DNA of 64,000 nucleotides. Origin: Piliocolobus tephrosceles (Eukaryota; Chordata; Mammalia; Primates; Cercopithecidae). Below the pieces are notes generated by a model that saw only the letters and a program-made list of their open reading frames with translations, did not search any database and had not been told where the DNA came from. Position numbers and translations under genes: made by a program. The stretch covers positions 161,913,485 to 161,977,484 of the forward strand of contig NC_045439.1 in the NCBI RefSeq assembly GCF_002776525.5, given 5' to 3'. Positions 59,501 to 64,000 of this stretch are shown one piece after another (position 1 is the first letter of the stretch; every line of letters starts with the position of its first letter).

Positions 59501-62500
59501 GGTACCCCTAAAGAGGCCTCTCCCTTCTCCTATCCAGGTTATTCCAGAGGCCACCCAGCCTCAGGCCCCTGTCAGCTCTCCCGCTGCACCAAGGTTGACT
59601 ACATGCAGTGCAGCTGAGCTCCCTGAGGCCAGGTGGGCACGAGGGGTGCCCTCCCCGCTGCAGTGGGGAGACCTGCCCTGTCTCTGCTTCTCCAGCTCTC
59701 TTGCAGGCATAAGCTGCTTAGCTTAAAATGTTATGTCATTAAAAATGAAATATATTCCCTTTATTGCTCATTGTTCTATGTCCCTCTTTTTTGTGGTGTG
59801 TTTGATTTTATTCAGATTTTAGTGTTTTCCACAATGGTCTGTGACTAAAACTTAATTTAATGAAAACAGATACATTTATTCAGTTCTTTATTTTGCAAGT
59901 GATTGAGTTAAACATAAAACAAAGCTAGGATGAACAGTACAATCATATATCGTCCAGGATATAAATTCTGATTTGAAGTTAAGGAAACAAACGTTTGTAA
60001 TCTAGCCCCATGATTAAGAACATAACAGAACATAAAATTAAATAAAAAGAAAAGCACCTTTATGACTGGCATACTCACTGTATACATTCCCATCGAAATG
60101 TTTTTGTAAACGTTTCCGGAAAGTCGCTGTAGGCAAATGGTGTGTTGCAGTCTTTGAACGTTTCATAGATGTCTTCTATTTTCGTGCATCTTCCTTTTGC
60201 TCTAAGACAGATTCAAAGCAGAAGCTTACATAACCCAGAGAAGTCATGCCAAGTTTATCTGAACATCTTTTTAAAACCCTCGTGTTCTCTGATTTAGTTC
60301 TGATATAAATAATTCCATGTACGTTTTTCTTCTGTTTTTTGTTTGTTTGTTTAACTTACCTACTTTGTTCCTCAGTTGAACATGTGGTTTTTGAGTGCCA
60401 ACTACACATGGAGCCCTGGGTGAAGGTTTGGGGACAGAGGGACACTGAGCCCAGCCTCCAGGAGTCAGAATGGAGCATTTTCAGGCCACAGTGCACTGGG
60501 TCAGGAGTGTTACAGGAAGAGAAGCAAATACTGTGGACTCACTAGACACTCCCAACAGGGAGGCGGTGACATCCAGGCCCTGCGGAGGACAGGGAAGCTT
60601 CTCCAAGGGCTATGGCTGGGGAGCCCCTGTAAACAGACTTAGACCCACACAGTGTTCATCCAGCACGAGTAGCCCTCTCAGGTGGCCCCACTCTGCCTGA
60701 AGCATTGGGTTCCAAGCATGGACAGAAGGGAGGACTTGGCAAGGTGTGGTGGAATGGGCCACGACCCCGGCCTGTGTTGGAGATCCCCAGGGCAAAGAGA
60801 ACCAGCCACTCTCCATCTGGGAGTTACGGAACCTGTATTTTACCTGGGAAACTCATGGGCCACCAGAAGCACACTTCTCTGAATGTGTGCTTGCTTTAAT
60901 GAGACTGCAGGAGATGGAGATTTTATCAGCATGAATCGCCAATGGAGAATAATTCCTAATAGACAACTCATGGCTGTCCAAAGACCTCAAGAGCATTCCC
61001 CAGTCTGAGATGGGCCGGGATGAGGTGCCCAACCTCTGTCTGGGACATTGCCCTTGGGTGCGTCCTTGGGTTGGACACTCCCCTTCCAGCCTAGTCCTGC
61101 TCCCCTGCAGCCACTACGTAAGATCTGCAAGGGCAGCCTCTTTCTGCCAAAACTGGACTCCTGCTGCAAAGATGACCCTGAGAAGCTCGAGGGTTCCCAC
61201 ATCAGTGTTAACCTGTCTGCCTCGGGCAGGTTCTCAGCCCAGGAACCTTGGCTCCCAGATGAGTTTATGGGATGCTGTCTGCATTCCTGTGAAACGGTGC
61301 CTTTCAGACGGCACCGTGTGGCCATGAGTGGGGGACTTGAGTTCCAGCTCTCACGTTCACAGCTGAGCTCCACCTCTTGGGAGCAGTGTGAGCCTGGCGG
61401 ACTGATTCTGGGACTGACTGGAGGCCTTAGTTTCCCCAGCTGAGAAAGGGAGACGGTAAAGGACTGAGGGGCCCGTGTGAGGCTGAGATATAGTCAGCCA
61501 TGACCACACACAGCACAGCCCTGGCAAGGGGCAGGCCCTCAGTGCCTGTGGTCCATCCTGGCTGTGGCGTTTAGCTTTCCTGGCTGGATGGGGCGCAAGA
61601 GAGCAGGGTGCTTCTTAGTGACAGTGGGGCTGTGAAGGGAGGGGGTCTTTGTGGCACTTCGAGCTGGAGGATTTGGCAGAGCACTTGGAGTTGTCAATGC
61701 AGTGGTCACTGGAGCAGACCTTCTCGAGTGATCCGCCATAACACATTTCTAGGTCTTGGGTGCTGTGTTCTCTTTACCCAGTGGCACCTTGGAGGCAGGA
61801 CCAGGCCAATGTGGCCTTGGGATTCTGAATTAACTTCTTCCCAGGATGACGCTAAGGCCCTGAGACTCAGGACTGCCCTGGTATTCTCCTCAAACACCAT
61901 TCTATTCCAGAGGACAGCATGAAAGGAATAGTATTATTTTCCTGGGTAAACTTCCCTTGAAATTGAATTTAGCAACCACCAGAGGAGTAAGATGCTATGC
62001 CTTTCATCCCCTGGAGCTCCCCTGCCACAGAAGACTGGAGACCCCACCTATTTGGCTCCGAGTCCAGGGGGAAGTTTCCCAGGACCGGGCATCAGCACAC
62101 TAACATTTAATGAGGGCGTGTGGTCAACAGTCTGTAAGGATGAGAGGACAAGCAGCTATTTTGGGCTAATCTGTTCTCATAGAAATGTCACTGGCTTTCT
62201 GGTATGTTTCTGAATCTGGCTGTCAGCTGGAGTCAGGCTAACAGAACACGACGTGTCAATTAAGCCACATTACAAGATTTCCCATTAGGTCTGTAATTTC
62301 AACATTTCTGAAATGATTGTAATCCGTGTCTTTAAATATTGGATTTATTTAGCTGATTTTCAATAGTCCCTTTAAAGATAATCTGATAAACCTCCTTTTT
62401 ATTCACTTTTGAGAAAAGACCGAGGTAAAAATTAATATATACATGTATATCTTGCCCACACATGCTCATGACGTTTTCCTAGTTCTGGACTCAATGTATT

Positions 62501-64000
62501 TAATGATGATAACCACACACGTTAATCATTCAGAATGATTTGTTATTTGCTCGCATGAATTTCGTGCTAGACTGAATGTTCTCCCAAGCTATTGAATGCT
62601 TTCAGGAGCTCAAATTGGCTCAATTAAAATGTATGAACAGAATGTTAAAAGCACAGGAGCAAAGGTAGCAAAATGACACCTTCTACTATCGTCTGTCTGT
62701 TTTGCTCATGAGCGGGCATACCAGGAAGCTGATTTCACTTCAATGGCAGGATTAGGTGACCATGTAGAATCTAGATGGTAGGTTCTATGAGGAGTGAATT
62801 TCTGCATGCAGCAGGATTTGTCTGGGAGGTTCAGTTGTCTAATTAAACATGGTGCTCAGGTTTGAATCAGCCTGTGAATATGTTCTTTGGAAGATACCAA
62901 GAATGAAAATCAAAATGCTGTGATCTTATAATTCTGCAAAAGCAGAGGTTTTCAAAGGACTCATTTTTAGCAAAAAACTACATTGAAAGCCCTTTGATGT
63001 AGCATTTTGGCTTTGTATCTAGTGTTTCAAAACATGAAAAATATGCACACGGTAAAAATGTTTTTCTCTGTAATTTCACCATATGAAAGGAAATGGGATT
63101 TTTTTTTTCACCAGGAGTGCTCCGCTCAGCATGCTGCGATGCTCCACCAGGAGCCTTTCACTCAGAGGCAACATCATGCTCAGGTTTAAGTTATTCTCAT
63201 GGCTTCCAACTGTCTAGGGCTTACCTGTCCACCTGAGATTTTAGAGCCAGATATCAGTCTTCAAGGGAGCATCCCCCCAAACAATGGTGCATCAGAAGTT
63301 GTTCATCTGCCAGACATAATACTGCATTCTTCAGGATTCCCAGGGACGAGAAAGTACATAGGAGAAAAACAAGCAATTATATTGCTAAACAACCACTTAG
63401 GAAAAGAATACCATACTGTAAATTGATATAAATTATAGAAACATTTGCAATAACTTCAATTTTAAGGGCTTAGAAACTGGTACATAATTCATTACAATTT
63501 GTATCCTCCTGAGTCTGTGCTCTTTCTGGCCCCCAAAAGAGGCTGTCCCTGTTTGATGGAAGGGGACTCCACATCTCCACATTTCAGACCTCCTCCACAA
63601 ACACTGCGAAGGCACATTTCTGTCTGTCATGGAGGAGTCTGCCCTCCTTCTTGCAGATGAAATAAGCAGGAATATCATGAGTTTCTCATGGTGTAAGTCG
63701 GGCAAGATGTTTATATGTCAAGGGACGAGACATAGGGAAGGAGGCCAGTCCCTGCCACCAGGAAGTCCCACCCAGGAGGATTCCAGGTGCAGCTGGCCAC
63801 AGGAATCACGAAAATCTTCAGGCTAGAATGGAGAGCAAAGAAAGGAAACTCATCAAGATCAACAATGGAAGGAAGGACAGGGTGTGGCCAGAGGGACAGA
63901 AGCTACTGAGACTGAGTTCCCTGGAAATATTAATGGACCGAGCTGCTGGGCTATATGGAGAGGACTGCCAGAGATCGCCCTCAGGAGTCACCCGCTGAGG
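56566..64000. other. Mostly unique intron 5 sequence
   Basis: No Alu or confidently recognised L1 in 7.4 kb, unusually clean beside the rest of the window. A GC-richer patch lies at 59220-59420, a MIR remnant at about 61330-61450 and an AT-rich repeat-free block at 62240-62660. Open frames up to about 150 codons overlap on both strands and show no family signature. Confidence 0.6.
61330..61450 (+). repeat. MIR fragment
   Basis: 'gacttgagttccagctctca' and 'aggccttagtttccccagct' followed by gagaaaggg match the sense MIR core. Confidence 0.6.

Larger units (their letters stand above)
28455..64000 (+). other. GABRG3: GABRG3 intron 5 (5' portion)
   Basis: No sequence resembling exon 6 (expected to begin with the codons for Y-GYPKEE) was found by eye. 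Every GGCTAT occurrence I located is followed by unrelated sequence, so the window appears to end inside a large intron. It holds Alus, L1 fragments, two LTRs, a GT-rich array and several tandem duplications. Confidence 0.8.

Noticed and set aside
28455..64000. Search for GABRG3 exon 6
   Set aside because: No occurrence of the expected start (Tyr codon completed after AG, then Gly-Tyr-Pro) was seen by eye; a protein-to-genome alignment would settle it.
1..64000. CRISPR arrays, operons, prokaryotic mobile systems or a novel defence-like system
   Set aside because: The DNA is primate intron; the repeats are Alu, L1, LTR and simple repeats, and no regular spacer-repeat structure or prokaryotic gene organisation exists.

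Overview
The window is nuclear DNA from a primate, most likely an Old World monkey (macaque, baboon or a relative). Alu, L1, MIR and endogenous retroviral LTR sequence fills much of it. Two full-length young Alus (8274-8587 and 13117-13410) carry variants I associate with cercopithecoid AluY lineages rather than the human consensus. The species call is an inference.

Only one gene can be supported. Two consecutive coding exons on the + strand encode part of the extracellular ligand-binding domain of a GABA-A receptor gamma subunit, best matched to gamma-3 (GABRG3). They are 221 bp (26404-26624) and 83 bp (28372-28454), the sizes of exons 4 and 5 in the gamma-subunit family. Both frames are open, the phases join correctly, and both exons have AG/GT splice sites. 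The whole window therefore lies inside GABRG3: the end of intron 3 (1-26403), all of intron 4 (26625-28371) and the start of intron 5 (28455-64000). I looked by eye for exon 3 and exon 6 signatures and found neither.

Layout: 1-14.8 kb is an L1 graveyard of several old L1M-type elements on the + strand. These are split by a younger inverted L1, Alus, an LTR-like block and two AC/AT-rich arrays, one with a strong palindrome. From 14.8 to 28.8 kb the DNA is mostly non-repetitive and carries the exons. From 28.8 to 37.4 kb there are Alus, L1 3' ends (one a probable twin-primed insertion), an MLT1-like LTR and a complete solo ERV-K-like LTR with a 6-bp target duplication. From 37.4 to 45 kb the intron is mostly unique, with a GC-rich 15-bp VNTR and a perfect hairpin. 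From 45.3 to 48.5 kb lies an antisense old L1 5' region. From 51.6 to 52.6 kb is a GT-rich array containing a 136-bp copy of sequence from 2.4 kb upstream. From 53.6 to 64 kb there is a near-perfect 76-bp tandem duplication, an Alu, an L1 3' end and then mostly unique intron.

I found no new biological system and no complete gene other than GABRG3. The most unusual items are the duplicated segment inside the GT-rich array, the palindromic AC/AT minisatellite and several recent tandem duplications.
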